A stretch of 64,000 bases of DNA from Domibacillus indicus (GTDB taxonomy: Bacteria; Bacillota; Bacilli; Bacillales; Domibacillaceae), in contig NZ_JAMBOO010000002.1 in NCBI RefSeq assembly GCF_023715895.1, positions 372,001-436,000 of the forward strand. Reading direction: 5' to 3'. Within the stretch, counting starts at the first letter, position 1, and every line of letters begins with the position of its first letter. The translations under genes were made by a program, and so were the position numbers. The notes under the pieces are model-generated. The model saw only the letters and a program-made list of their open reading frames with translations, did no database searches and was not told the origin of the DNA. Of the stretch, positions 26,120 to 33,692 are shown piece by piece.

Positions 26120-26137
26120 AACCTGCTTCCTTTTGCA

Positions 26138-27118
26138 TCAGTTCAACTTGTCCGTTTCCTCTTGAATCCGCTGCTTTTCTTTTTCTGTATACATGGGGCC
26201 AAGCGGCGCAAGGGAATACACGCCGTCCTCATTGGTTAACATGGCAATCCCGCCGGGCATCCCTTCCCGGCTGAAATAATCATCCATGATGGCCTTGTAA
26301 ACTTGTGGTATATCGTTCACTACACTGGTTAGGACAACCTCTTTTCCCATGTAAGACTGATCATCCATATAGCCGATTACGTAAACTCCCCGCTTCAATG
26401 CATAATCAATGACCGCCCGGTTAAACTCATTCCCTCTAGAGTAAAGAACGTCCACTCCATCGTTAATCATTTCTTTGGCTATTTGAACGGCTATTGTCCC
26501 ATCTTCCCAATCACCCACGACCTTATAGTAAAACTCCGCCTGTGGAGCCGCTTTTTTAAGCCCTTTTTCAAATCCAGGATGAAACAGCCGGTCTTCTATC
26601 GGATCGATAAGGCCTATTTTATTCGTTTTTGTTTTCATAGCAGCAGCCAAAGCGGCGATTCGCTCAATATCAACCGAATTCTGCTTGTACATATAAGCAG
26701 TATGGTTCTTTTCTTTTGACTCACCATTTAAATTTGCAAACTGCACGTCCGGATAATCGGCGGCAGCTTTATCAAAAGGCAGGCTGTACTCGCGTCCGTG
26801 GCCAATAATGACTTTTGCCCCACTTTGAACGGCCTGGTCAATGATTTTCCTCATTTGTGCCTCGGACCGTATCTCACTCACTAGCTTCGCCTCAACTGGA
26901 AACTCATCTTCTATTTGAAGCATTCCTTTATAGGCAAGACTGCTCCAGCTTTGGTCTTCTATGGCATCAGCTGTTAAAATATAAACTTTCACCTTTTTTT
27001 CTGTTTGAACAGCTGTTTCCTTCTGTACAATCTCTTCTGCTTTTAAACTGACCGTAACCAGGATCGCGACAGCTGCAGTCAAAGCTGCCGCTAAAATGAT
27101 CCTTCCACGTTTGACCAT
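26138..27118 (-). CDS. BMP-family (Med-like) extracytoplasmic binding protein
   Basis: A 326-residue protein with an N-terminal hydrophobic segment (about 6-25) and a type I periplasmic-binding fold. KVIIGHGREYSLPFDKAAAD, YPDVQFANLNG, DVLYSRGNEFNRAVIDYALK and VVLTSVVNDIPQVYKAI match the BMP/Med family, close to B. subtilis Med, a positive regulator of competence. Usual members are lipoproteins that bind nucleosides for ABC uptake; here there is no lipobox Cys and no permease gene nearby, but a histidine kinase follows at once. A sensor role feeding the kinase is therefore likelier than transport. AGAAGG precedes the start. Confidence 0.85.
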   Translation of the reverse strand: MVKRGRIILAAALTAAVAILVTVSLKAEEIVQKETAVQTEKKVKVYILTADAIEDQSWSSLAYKGMLQIEDEFPVEAKLVSEIRSEAQMRKIIDQAVQSGAKVIIGHGREYSLPFDKAAADYPDVQFANLNGESKEKNHTAYMYKQNSVDIERIAALAAAMKTKTNKIGLIDPIEDRLFHPGFEKGLKKAAPQAEFYYKVVGDWEDGTIAVQIAKEMINDGVDVLYSRGNEFNRAVIDYALKRGVYVIGYMDDQSYMGKEVVLTSVVNDIPQVYKAIMDDYFSREGMPGGIAMLTNEDGVYSLAPLGPMYTEKEKQRIQEETDKLN

Positions 27119-27298
27119 AAGTACTAAACACCTTCTAACCGGTTTATTTATCGAAAAGTATTATTTCTACTTTGATAGTAAATCATGAACCTGTAAAAAT
27201 CGACATTTTTTCTTTGTACAATCGCTTTATCGATTATTTTTTTAAAGTTTTATCATGATTAATTTTCAATGAAAGGATAGAACGAGCCCGACAAAATA

Positions 27299-27385
27299 AA
27301 AAAACGCCGTAATGGCGCTTTCAGGCTGTTGACAAACGCCTGCTTTCTTACGTTGTCTACACTCTCAAACGCCATGCGGCGCCCT
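27299..27385. repeat. Minimal hairpin-flanked element, copy D
   Basis: A 44-base body (27322-27365, CTGTTGACAAACGCC ... GTTGTCTACACTCT) lies between two small hairpins sharing the stem core CGCC/GGCG (about 27304-27318 and 27370-27383). The ends match the inverted ends of the long copies A and B. It contains CAAACGCCTGCTTTCTTAC (27333-27351), found in reverse complement in copy E. It follows the HesB-like gene, whose terminator is the right hairpin. Confidence 0.7.
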
Positions 27386-27389
27386 TTTG

Positions 27390-27692
27390 TTAGTGGTGAT
27401 GATGCCCGCCTTTTGATGAGTTCGTTACAACAAACCCTTCCTGCGGCACATAGAAGTACTGAACGAAAATTCCATCAAGAAACTCTTCACGGCTGTCGAG
27501 GATAATATCAATATCTTTATCAGTGTGAACGACTACATCATGCTCTTTTGGCGTATCGAGCGTAATCGCATAATGCGCATGATTGCCATGATGTTCCGTG
27601 ACTGCAACACGAATCATTTTTCCTTCCGCTTCAGGTGTATCAAGCATTTTTTTCAGTGCTTTTGCGGCTTTTTGGTTGACCTTGCATCTCAT
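27390..27692 (-). CDS. HesB/IscA-like domain protein lacking the Fe-S cysteines
   Basis: A 100-residue protein with the HesB-like beta fold: MRCKVNQKAAKALKKML, IRVAVTEHHGNHAHYAITLD, VVVHTDKDIDIILDSREEF and LDGIFVQYFYVPQEGFVVTN. A-type Fe-S carriers have a central Cys and a C-terminal CxC; here the only Cys is Cys3, and the tail is GGHHHH, with further His in HHGNHAH. It may bind another metal or have lost the iron-sulfur role, as in other Bacillus YneR/YqkB-type relatives. GGAAGGAG lies upstream. Single gene. Confidence 0.8.
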   Translation of the reverse strand: MRCKVNQKAAKALKKMLDTPEAEGKMIRVAVTEHHGNHAHYAITLDTPKEHDVVVHTDKDIDIILDSREEFLDGIFVQYFYVPQEGFVVTNSSKGGHHHH

Positions 27693-27944
27693 TTTCTTTT
27701 TCTCCTTCCACTGTAAGAACTTCTTCCAGTGTAACGCTTCACAGCCGAGAATGCTAAAGTTCTGCTTTCTTCTTATTTCCTTTATTTTGCCAACCAGCTT
27801 CTCTGCCGCTCACAAGGAAACCGGGTGCTGAATAAACTAAATCAACAACTCTTTGCACCCTCTTGCAAAAAATAAGCATACACTTTTCGCAATGCGGCAG
27901 CTTTCATGAAAACACCCCAGCTAAATGGCCAAAGGAGGATTCAC

Positions 27945-28688
27945 GTGAAGAAAGCGCCTATTATCGGCATCACCAGTTCATATGTCCGCCAAACGTTAAA
28001 TTCAGAAGGAGTTTACGTTCATCACGATTACCATCGTGCTGTACTGAAAGCCGGAGGCATCCCCGTTATTCTGCCGTCTGTCCCCCCAAACACTATTCCT
28101 TACTATCTTGACCTGTGTGATGGTTTTATTTTAAGCGGCGGGGAAGATGTGGACCCGATGTACTACGGCCAGGCTCCTCATGCAAAAATGGGTTCAGTGT
28201 TTGCAGAGCGCGATGAGTTTGAGCTCGAGCTGACAGCTTTGCTTTTAAAGAAAAAAAAGCCGATTTTGGCCATTTGCCGCGGTCTGCAGGTATTGAATGT
28301 CGCACTCGGCGGCACACTCTGGCAGGATGTTCCAAGCCAGGTGAGCAGCCACATTCAACATGCACAAACGTATCACCGCTCTCTTTCCATTCACGAGGTT
28401 ACTCTCGTTCCCCATTCACAACTAGCCAAAATGATGGAAGCAGATAAAGTAAACGTTAATAGTCTTCATCATCAGGCTATCGACGCTTTAGGAAAAGGAC
28501 TCTCAGTTGTCGGCCACAGTCCGGATCACTTAATTGAAGCGGTGGAGATGGACGGAGATGTTTTTGTGATCGGGGTACAGTGGCACCCTGAATCGATGGT
28601 GCCAGGGAGCACGGAGATGAACCGTCTTTTTTCTTCTTTTATTTGTGCTGCCGCCCATGGCAATAAAGATAATGAACGAGGTGCATAA
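27945..28688 (+). CDS. Gamma-glutamyl-gamma-aminobutyrate hydrolase-like (peptidase C26)
   Basis: A 247-residue class I glutamine-amidotransferase-like hydrolase of the PuuD/YvdE group. FILSGGEDVDPMYYGQ, the nucleophile Cys in AICRGLQVLNVALGGTLWQD and the His-Glu pair in GVQWHPESM complete the catalytic triad. Members split gamma-glutamyl bonds, for example in polyamine breakdown products. The GTG start has AAAGGAGGATTCAC upstream; the frame runs open to 27906. Single gene with its own terminator. Exact substrate unknown. Confidence 0.88.
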   Translation: MKKAPIIGITSSYVRQTLNSEGVYVHHDYHRAVLKAGGIPVILPSVPPNTIPYYLDLCDGFILSGGEDVDPMYYGQAPHAKMGSVFAERDEFELELTALLLKKKKPILAICRGLQVLNVALGGTLWQDVPSQVSSHIQHAQTYHRSLSIHEVTLVPHSQLAKMMEADKVNVNSLHHQAIDALGKGLSVVGHSPDHLIEAVEMDGDVFVIGVQWHPESMVPGSTEMNRLFSSFICAAAHGNKDNERGA

Positions 28689-28751
28689 TAGCCTTTTAAA
28701 CGCTTTGTGTCCTGCAGCAAGCACTACAGTTCCTCTATTATGCTTGATTTA

Positions 28752-28785
28752 AAAAACGCCCGGATTTTTTCATCCGGGCGTTTTT
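28752..28785. terminator. Terminator of the C26 hydrolase gene
   Basis: AAAAACGCCCGGAT (28752-28765) pairs with ATCCGGGCGTTTTT (28772-28785); the loop is T-rich. Works on both strands, so it may also stop glpQ. Confidence 0.85.
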
Positions 28786-28882
28786 CTTATTTTAACTGTA
28801 TCCTTTATCTGATCCTTGAAATTTTTTTGATTAAAGCCGGTTTGTTCTTTCACCGGCCATCTCTCAAACGGCTGCCTTCACC

Positions 28883-29737
28883 CTATTTCCCTTTTTTCAC
28901 TTCGTGAAGTAAACCTGGAAAATTAGTGAAGATTCCAGTTACACCCCAGTCAATCAATGTTTTCATTGTTTCTTTATCATTTACTGTATACGGGTGAATT
29001 TCGAGTCCGCTCGCCGTTACCTTTTGCACATATTCTTTGTCAATAAATGAATAGTTCGGACCAACGCCGATGGCATAGTCTTTGATCTCTTCAATTTCTT
29101 CATCCGTAATCACAGCGTCGGCTGTATACCAGAGCAATTGAACAAGCTTAACGGAATCGTCAAGCCCATGCATTTTCTCAAGGCTTTCCGCGCTAAAGGA
29201 TTGAACAAGAAGCTTATCTTTGTCAATTCCGTATTTTTCTACAAGGCGAAGCAGTTCTTCTTCCATGCCCGGGTACACTTCCGGAGATTTCGTTTCAATA
29301 TAATAAAATTCATTTTTCCCAAACTTTTGAAAAACCTCTTCAAGCGTTGGCACTGTTAATCCTTCATACGATGCTTTTGCATACTGCGGGTAGGTTTCAT
29401 TAAACCAGCTGCCTGCATCGAGTTCTTTAATTTGGTCTAGTGTAAAGTCTTTTACAAGCCCTGTTCCATTTGTCGTACGGTCGAGCGTTTCATCATGCAT
29501 CGCAATGAGCTGGCCGTCTTTTGTCATCTGCAAGTCAATTTCAATATAATCGCCTTTTAATTTTTCTCCCATTTCATAGGATACAAGAGTGTGTTCAGGT
29601 GCGTACCCTGAAGCACCTCGGTGCGCTACGTTGACAATGTCTTTTTGTTTTTCTTTTGCCATAGCCCCGCCCGTGCCTGAAACAATGCTTGCTCCTACCA
29701 GAAGTGTCAAAGCTGCAGCCATCCATTTTTTCTTCAT
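28883..29737 (-). CDS. glpQ: Glycerophosphodiester phosphodiesterase, secreted
   Basis: A 284-residue exported GDPD enzyme. Signal peptide about 1-27 (MKKKWMAAALTLLVGASIVS, cleavage near AMA-KEK). The GDPD motifs are HRGASGYAPEHTL (catalytic His, Glu), YIEIDLQMTKDGQLIAMHDE (metal Glu, Asp and second His) and FYYIETKSPEVYPGM. It splits glycerophosphodiesters, or wall teichoic acid from the end, into glycerol 3-phosphate and alcohol, like B. subtilis GlpQ. No glpT beside it and no Pho box was found. Single gene. Confidence 0.88.
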   Translation of the reverse strand: MKKKWMAAALTLLVGASIVSGTGGAMAKEKQKDIVNVAHRGASGYAPEHTLVSYEMGEKLKGDYIEIDLQMTKDGQLIAMHDETLDRTTNGTGLVKDFTLDQIKELDAGSWFNETYPQYAKASYEGLTVPTLEEVFQKFGKNEFYYIETKSPEVYPGMEEELLRLVEKYGIDKDKLLVQSFSAESLEKMHGLDDSVKLVQLLWYTADAVITDEEIEEIKDYAIGVGPNYSFIDKEYVQKVTASGLEIHPYTVNDKETMKTLIDWGVTGIFTNFPGLLHEVKKGK

Positions 29738-30167
29738 TTCTTCATCTCCTATCTGCTTTTCTATCCCTTTAACACTCTATCAGCATATTGTTAATTTTCT
29801 TTTAATTTAAAATGAAGTTTATTAGGAGATAAGATTAATTTTTAATAATGGAAACACACTTACTCGAAAGAGGAAAAATAATACAGTTTTTGGACTAAAG
29901 AAACAGAAGTAAAAAACATCCTTTTGCGGATCAAGAGTTCTCCTACGCGCTGGAATCACTTTATAAACAAATCGAATATTAAGCGATTTCAAACATAAAA
30001 TGCGCATGCCGTGATTAAGATTGACTCTAACGGGCAAGCTAAACTGTTCTTTCATATCCAATCATTTGTTTTCGCCGTGCCTGCTTCTCTGTATATGGCG
30101 TAAACGTTTTACTTACAGTATTTCCTCAATTGCCTGACTCATACGAGCCATCATTTTCATTCAAAAC
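29738..30167. other. Intergenic stretch between glpQ and the sspK cluster
   Basis: About 430 AT-rich bases with the divergent upstream regions of glpQ and sspK. A minus-strand open frame (29822-30061) has no ribosome site and no protein-like composition. I see nothing else here. Confidence 0.4.
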
Positions 30168-30171
30168 GGCC

Positions 30172-30200
30172 TGATAATTTTCCTCCAACTCCCCATACTA
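30172..30200 (+). promoter_or_regulatory. Candidate SigG-type promoter of sspK
   Basis: CATACTA at 30194-30200 fits the -10 consensus of forespore sigma-G (CATWHTA), with an imperfect TGATA about 17 bases upstream. It lies 43 bases before the sspK start, as expected for a spore protein gene. Confidence 0.45.
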
Positions 30201-30243
30201 TATCAGCGGACACGCAAAGTTCATTCACTTGGGAGGGATGGAA

Positions 30244-30399
30244 ATGAGAAATAAAGCAAAGGATTTTCCAATAACAACCATGAAAGGTGAAGCCGGAAAA
30301 GCACGGGCTAAAGCGGCTTACGCCTCTAAACGGGCTGACGGCTCCATTAATACCCATCCACAGGAAAGAATGAATGCTTCCTCGCATCGATCAGAATAG
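30244..30399 (+). CDS. sspK: Small acid-soluble spore protein K
   Basis: A 51-residue SASP of the K type: [10 protein letters not shown], then [20 protein letters not shown] and [11 protein letters not shown], which follow B. subtilis SspK almost throughout ([16 protein letters not shown].HPQERM). These minor SASPs are made in the forespore and packed in the spore core. GGGAGGG precedes the start. First of three closely spaced small genes. Confidence 0.88.
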   Translation: MRNKAKDFPITTMKGEAGKARAKAAYASKRADGSINTHPQERMNASSHRSE

Positions 30400-30417
30400 C
30401 GGAAGGAGGTTATACCA

Positions 30418-30594
30418 ATGGGAAGAGACGAGCATAAAACAGGCAGCCACGGTGACCGGGGTCTTTCACAAACACCAAAAAATTTAAAAATACCGGCTGA
30501 CAGTGTGAATGAGGAATATGCCCGCGAGCTGGCGGAAATCACCCGCTTACGAAACAAACGGCTCGGCAAAGCCGGCCATTCTGAAAAATCATAA
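30418..30594 (+). CDS. YfhD-like small spore-associated protein
   Basis: A 58-residue hydrophilic protein starting MGRDEHKTGSHGDRGLSQTP, with EEYARELAEITRLRNKR in the second half. The MGRxxH start, the LSQTPK motif and the acidic 'EYARELA' helix resemble the YfhD family of Bacillus, whose members are linked to spores without a defined function. GGAAGGAGG precedes the start. Lies between sspK and sspH, 18 and 16 bases away, which supports forespore expression. Family call moderate. Confidence 0.65.
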   Translation: MGRDEHKTGSHGDRGLSQTPKNLKIPADSVNEEYARELAEITRLRNKRLGKAGHSEKS

Positions 30595-30610
30595 AACGGG
30601 AGGTGGCAGC

Positions 30611-30799
30611 ATGGAACTGCAGCGCGCTAAACAAATCGTTTCCAATTCATCCGTTGATATTGATGTTGAATTTAACGGTGTATCTGTTTGGATTGACGAA
30701 GTACACGAAGACACAAACACAGCGACCGTTCACCTGCGTGGTCCTGGCGAAGAACGGACACAAGTTGGGATTGAAGACTTGAAGGAAGTCACACACTAA
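30611..30799 (+). CDS. sspH: Small acid-soluble spore protein H
   Basis: A 62-residue SASP H-type protein: MELQRAKQIVSNSSVDIDVE, FNGVSVWIDEVHEDTNTATV and VGIEDLKEVTH, matching the SspH pattern (M..RAKxIVxSxxxIxVxYNGxxV, closing Asp-Leu-Lys-Glu). The ATG at 30611 has CGGGAGGTGGC upstream; a longer in-frame ORF to 30509 overlaps the preceding gene. Last gene of the sspK-yfhD-sspH cluster, followed by a perfect terminator. Confidence 0.88.
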   Translation: MELQRAKQIVSNSSVDIDVEFNGVSVWIDEVHEDTNTATVHLRGPGEERTQVGIEDLKEVTH

Positions 30800-30802
30800 T
30801 GA

Positions 30803-30842
30803 AAGAGGGCTGTTTCCTTTTAAAAGGAAACAGCCCTCTTTT
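30803..30842. terminator. Terminator of the sspK-sspH cluster
   Basis: A perfect palindrome with arms AAGAGGGCTGTTTCC and GGAAACAGCCCTCTT around TTTTAAAA (30804-30840), then TTT. Confidence 0.85.
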
Positions 30843-30996
30843 AGAGCTTTTATTCACATTTTTCAACACACTCGCTGTTTTGGCCGCTGATGAAATTTTT
30901 TAAGCCGGGCTGGGCTGAGCACTTCCGCTCTTTTCCTTGTCATAACCTTTTCCTGCTGTAAGAATAAATCGGTTTTTACTTCAAAGGAACGAGAAA

Positions 30997-31024
30997 AGCC
31001 CCCTGTTTTTCAAAACAGGGGGCT
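30997..31024 (-). terminator. Terminator of trhO
   Basis: AGCCCCCTGTTTT (30997-31009) with AAAACAGGGGGCT (31012-31024), followed on the minus strand by TTTTCTC. Confidence 0.8.
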
Positions 31025-31047
31025 GCTTCCGTATGTGTCTATCCAGT

Positions 31048-31992
31048 TTACATCGTCTGCTTTAAAGCTTCAAGACGCTCTTCTACTTCTTCTGCTGTTA
31101 GTCCATGCTCAGCGATGTATCGGTTGCGCGGATGTGTCCGGCATTCGTCTGAACAGCTGCGCAGGAAGCGGTGCTCGGACTCTTCTGATGCCAAAATCTT
31201 TTTGTTGCATTCCGGATTGGCACAGCTGACATACCGTTCGCACGGTTCACCGGTAAAGTAATCTTTGCCGACTACAGTCGGGTTTACGCGGTTGACCGGC
31301 ACACTGAGGCGGTCGTCAAACACAAAGCACTGGCCTTCCCAATCCTCGCCACGTACTTCCGGGTCTTTTCCGTAAGACACGATACCGCCGTGCAGCTGGA
31401 CAACATCTTCAAAGCCTTCTTTTTTAAGGAAACCAGAAAACTTCTCGCAGCGGATGCCGCCCGTACAGTACGTAAGAATTTTCTTTCCTTCAAGTTCTTC
31501 CCGGTGATCCCGGATCCATTGCGGCAGTTCGCGGAATGTTTCCACATCCGGACGAATGGCGCCTTTGAAATGGCCAAGTTCGTGTTCATACGTATTACGC
31601 GCATCAAGAATTACCGTATTTTCTTCTTTCATCGCCGCCAAAAATTCTTTTGGCTCTGCATATTTACCAGTCAGCTCAAGCGGATTTACGTCATCTTCAA
31701 GGCGAAGCGTCACCAATTCAGGACGTGGACGCACTTTTAATTTTGCAAAAGCATGTTCTTCTGCTTCATCGATTTTAAAGACCATGTCTTTAAAACGCGG
31801 ATCCGCATGCATCGCCTCCATATATCGCTCTGTTTGCTCGACCGTTCCGGATACAGTGCCGTTAATGCCTTCGTTGGCAACCAAAATACGCCCTTTCAGC
31901 TCAAGCCCCTCGCAAAACTGCTTATGTTCCTTCGCAAACGTTTCTGGATCATCTATTGATACATATTGATAATAAAGCAATATTCTGTACAT
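31048..31992 (-). CDS. trhO: Rhodanese-like tRNA uridine(34) hydroxylase TrhO
   Basis: A 314-residue TrhO (former YbfQ/YceA) protein that, in B. subtilis, hydroxylates U34 of tRNAs as the first step to mo5U/mcmo5U. Domain order: N-terminal ferredoxin-like region (1-95, [31 protein letters not shown]), rhodanese domain (about 120-220) with catalytic Cys in [16 protein letters not shown], and a C-terminal zinc-binding-like tail with CANPECNKK and [10 protein letters not shown]. Start at 31992 has GGAGGAAAAAAG upstream. Single gene. Confidence 0.92.
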   Translation of the reverse strand: MYRILLYYQYVSIDDPETFAKEHKQFCEGLELKGRILVANEGINGTVSGTVEQTERYMEAMHADPRFKDMVFKIDEAEEHAFAKLKVRPRPELVTLRLEDDVNPLELTGKYAEPKEFLAAMKEENTVILDARNTYEHELGHFKGAIRPDVETFRELPQWIRDHREELEGKKILTYCTGGIRCEKFSGFLKKEGFEDVVQLHGGIVSYGKDPEVRGEDWEGQCFVFDDRLSVPVNRVNPTVVGKDYFTGEPCERYVSCANPECNKKILASEESEHRFLRSCSDECRTHPRNRYIAEHGLTAEEVEERLEALKQTM

Positions 31993-32341
31993 CTTTTTTC
32001 CTCCACCTATTTACTTCTTTTTTTCTTTTGGTATCATATCATGTTTATCCGCATTACGGGGATTTGATGCACTGGGTACGGGAGAGGAGTTTTATCCACT
32101 TTTTCATTCTTTGGCCTCCACTGCCTCAAGCTGTTTATCAGCTCAATAGCCCTTTCGCTTCTTTCTATCCATTTCATAAAATTTTTTCTTTTTCATAGGA
32201 ATAAGAGATCAAATAGATTAATAAAATATTCGCAGCTAAAAAAGAAAAAATAGATAAGGATTTTAAAAGAAAATACTTACATAAATACAGCAAAATATAT
32301 GAGAATTAACAGCTCTTCTTATCAACCTTTAAGAAAAATAT
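31993..32341. other. Intergenic stretch upstream of trhO and the tRNA-Cys-like gene
   Basis: About 350 bases, strongly AT-rich from 32190. It should hold the trhO promoter (minus) and the tRNA-like gene promoter (plus), but no clear boxes were identified. No credible gene. Confidence 0.35.
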
Positions 32342-32411
32342 GGTGGTACGGCCAAGCGGTAAGGCAAAGGTTTGCAAAACCTTCACCCTCAGTTCAATTC
32401 CGAGTCCACCT
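32342..32411 (+). tRNA. Degenerate tRNA-Cys-like gene (GCA anticodon)
   Basis: A cloverleaf is recognisable: acceptor GGTGG...CCACC (32342-32346 with 32406-32410), D-stem GCC...GGC, anticodon stem AAGGT/ACCTT with loop TTGCAAA (anticodon GCA), and T-arm CTCAG-TTCAATT-CCGAG with one mismatch. Departures from a normal tRNA-Cys are only five good acceptor pairs (positions 6-7 do not pair), C instead of U at position 8, a one-base-shorter body, and no encoded CCA (TTTC follows). The U73 discriminator fits cysteine. A strong terminator starts a few bases later. It is either a pseudogene or a divergent extra tRNA-Cys. Confidence 0.65.
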
Positions 32412-32417
32412 TTCAAA

Positions 32418-32463
32418 AAAAAAGGCCGGATCCACAGTTAGTATGTGGATCCGGCCTTTTCTT
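32418..32463 (+). terminator. Terminator after the tRNA-Cys-like gene
   Basis: AAAAGGCCGGATCCAC pairs with GTGGATCCGGCCTTTT around AGTTAGTAT (about 32420-32461). It may also end the convergent GNAT gene. Confidence 0.8.
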
Positions 32464-32573
32464 ATGCAGATGCGGACATCCTTTGCAAAAAGAAAAAGAA
32501 CCTTTTGCCTCTGTTTTCTTTTCCTGCCGGCTAACCTTTCACTGCCTGTTTCTGTGCTGCCAGCCGCATACAC

Positions 32574-33080
32574 TTATGTAATAGAAAGCCGGTATGCTTT
32601 GACAATAATTCCGTCGTTAGCTGGTTCAAAATCAAACTGAGGCATGCGCTCAAAGCCCAAACGCTCATAAAGGCGCACAGCTGCTTCCATAAAATCGGCT
32701 GTATGAAGGCCAATATAAGGCAGGCCGCTTTCTTTTGTTCGCCGGATACATTCATTGATCAGCGCTTTGGCTGCCCCTTTATTCCGGGCTTGCGGATCAA
32801 CCGCCAGCATTCGGATCTCCGGGTAATCCAGCATATCAACAAGCCCCGTATACGCGTCTGACTTCGCCGGAAACAGAGCTACACTGCCGATCACTTCTCC
32901 TTCTTCAACCGCTACAATCAGTTCAACGCCTTCTTGTTCATCTGTGTTAGATGAGACGGCACTTTTTAATGCTTCCCAATGCCCGGGAGGGATTTGTTTT
33001 GCATGCTCTTCATACGATTTTATTCTTTGCTTACGAATAGATGCTTTTTCACTTGGTAATGCCTGCCGAATCGTAATCAT
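32574..33080 (-). CDS. GNAT-family N-acetyltransferase
   Basis: A 168-residue acetyltransferase: MITIRQALPSEKASIRKQRI at the start, beta strand IVAVEEGEVIGSVALFP, the acetyl-CoA-binding motif A in IRMLAVDPQARNKGAAKALI (R/Q-x-x-G-x-A variant, here RNKGAA) and GLPYIGLHTADFMEAAVRLY in motif B. It transfers an acetyl group to an amine; substrate unknown. The ATG at 33080 has AAAGGTGG upstream; a GTG at 33098 is an alternative. Single gene. Confidence 0.85.
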   Translation of the reverse strand: MITIRQALPSEKASIRKQRIKSYEEHAKQIPPGHWEALKSAVSSNTDEQEGVELIVAVEEGEVIGSVALFPAKSDAYTGLVDMLDYPEIRMLAVDPQARNKGAAKALINECIRRTKESGLPYIGLHTADFMEAAVRLYERLGFERMPQFDFEPANDGIIVKAYRLSIT

Positions 33081-33098
33081 CTGATCCACCTTTTTCAC

Positions 33099-33335
33099 AT
33101 TCCTTTTTTGATTATTTCATCTATAAGCCGACCAGCTGGCAGCGACACTCTTTTGTTCAATCTGTTTGTGGGCTGACAAACTAAACAGATTCCCACATAA
33201 TGTCGGGAAATTGTGAAGCCGCTCCCTTTATACTTACGAATAAACACAGCTGCCGCTGATTTTATAAACATGTTACCATTGGATTAAGAGGGATGGAACC
33301 CTTTTTGTTGAACACAGGAACTTTAGGTGCGAAAT
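33099..33335. other. Intergenic stretch with a symmetrical motif
   Basis: About 240 bases upstream of the GNAT gene. AATCTGTTT (33159-33167) and AAACAGATT (33183-33191) can pair, as can TGTGGG and CCCACA in the same place, giving two mutually exclusive stems. No gene or T-run accompanies them, so their role is unclear. Confidence 0.35.
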
Positions 33336-33368
33336 AAAAAACAGCCGAAATTACTCCGGCTGTTTTTT
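33336..33368 (-). terminator. Terminator of the MarR-nitroreductase-monooxygenase operon
   Basis: AAAAACAGCCG pairs with CGGCTGTTTTT around AAATTACTC (about 33336-33367), just after the last gene on the minus strand. Confidence 0.8.
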
Positions 33369-33375
33369 CTATTCT

Positions 33376-33672
33376 TTATTTGGACAAAGGAGACGCTTCA
33401 TAGCTGTTTACATCCAAAGGCGCTGTTAAAAATTCGGGCGCTTTACCAACGAAAGCCGTAAAGTGGCTGCTCGTATTATGGAAGGCCACTGCATCTGCAT
33501 CCTTCCATACTTCTACCATTGTGTAAGCATGCGCCTGCTCGGTGTCTTTCATTAAATCGTAAGCAATGTTTCCATCTTCCGCTCTTGATCCTTCAATAAG
33601 CGGACGAATTTCCTCCAAAAATGCTTGTTCTTTTGCTGGATTCACTTGAAAGCGTGCATGAATAATAATCAT
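33376..33672 (-). CDS. Antibiotic biosynthesis monooxygenase-domain protein (putative quinol monooxygenase)
   Basis: A 98-residue ABM-fold protein of the YgiN type: MIIIHARFQVNPAKEQAFLE, then SRAEDGNIAYDLMKD, YTMVEVWKDADAVAFHNTS and HFTAFVGKAPEFL. Such dimeric ferredoxin-like proteins oxidise quinols or bind haem or quinones. AAAGGAGG precedes the ATG at 33672. Last gene of an operon with a nitroreductase and a MarR regulator, a combination typical of quinone and electrophile responses. Confidence 0.85.
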   Translation of the reverse strand: MIIIHARFQVNPAKEQAFLEEIRPLIEGSRAEDGNIAYDLMKDTEQAHAYTMVEVWKDADAVAFHNTSSHFTAFVGKAPEFLTAPLDVNSYEASPLSK

Positions 33673-33692
33673 TTTTATATCCTCCTTTTTTC

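Noticed and set aside
29822-30061. Minus-strand open frame of 79 codons between glpQ and sspK
   Set aside because: No ribosome site; aromatic-rich composition typical of AT-rich noncoding DNA.
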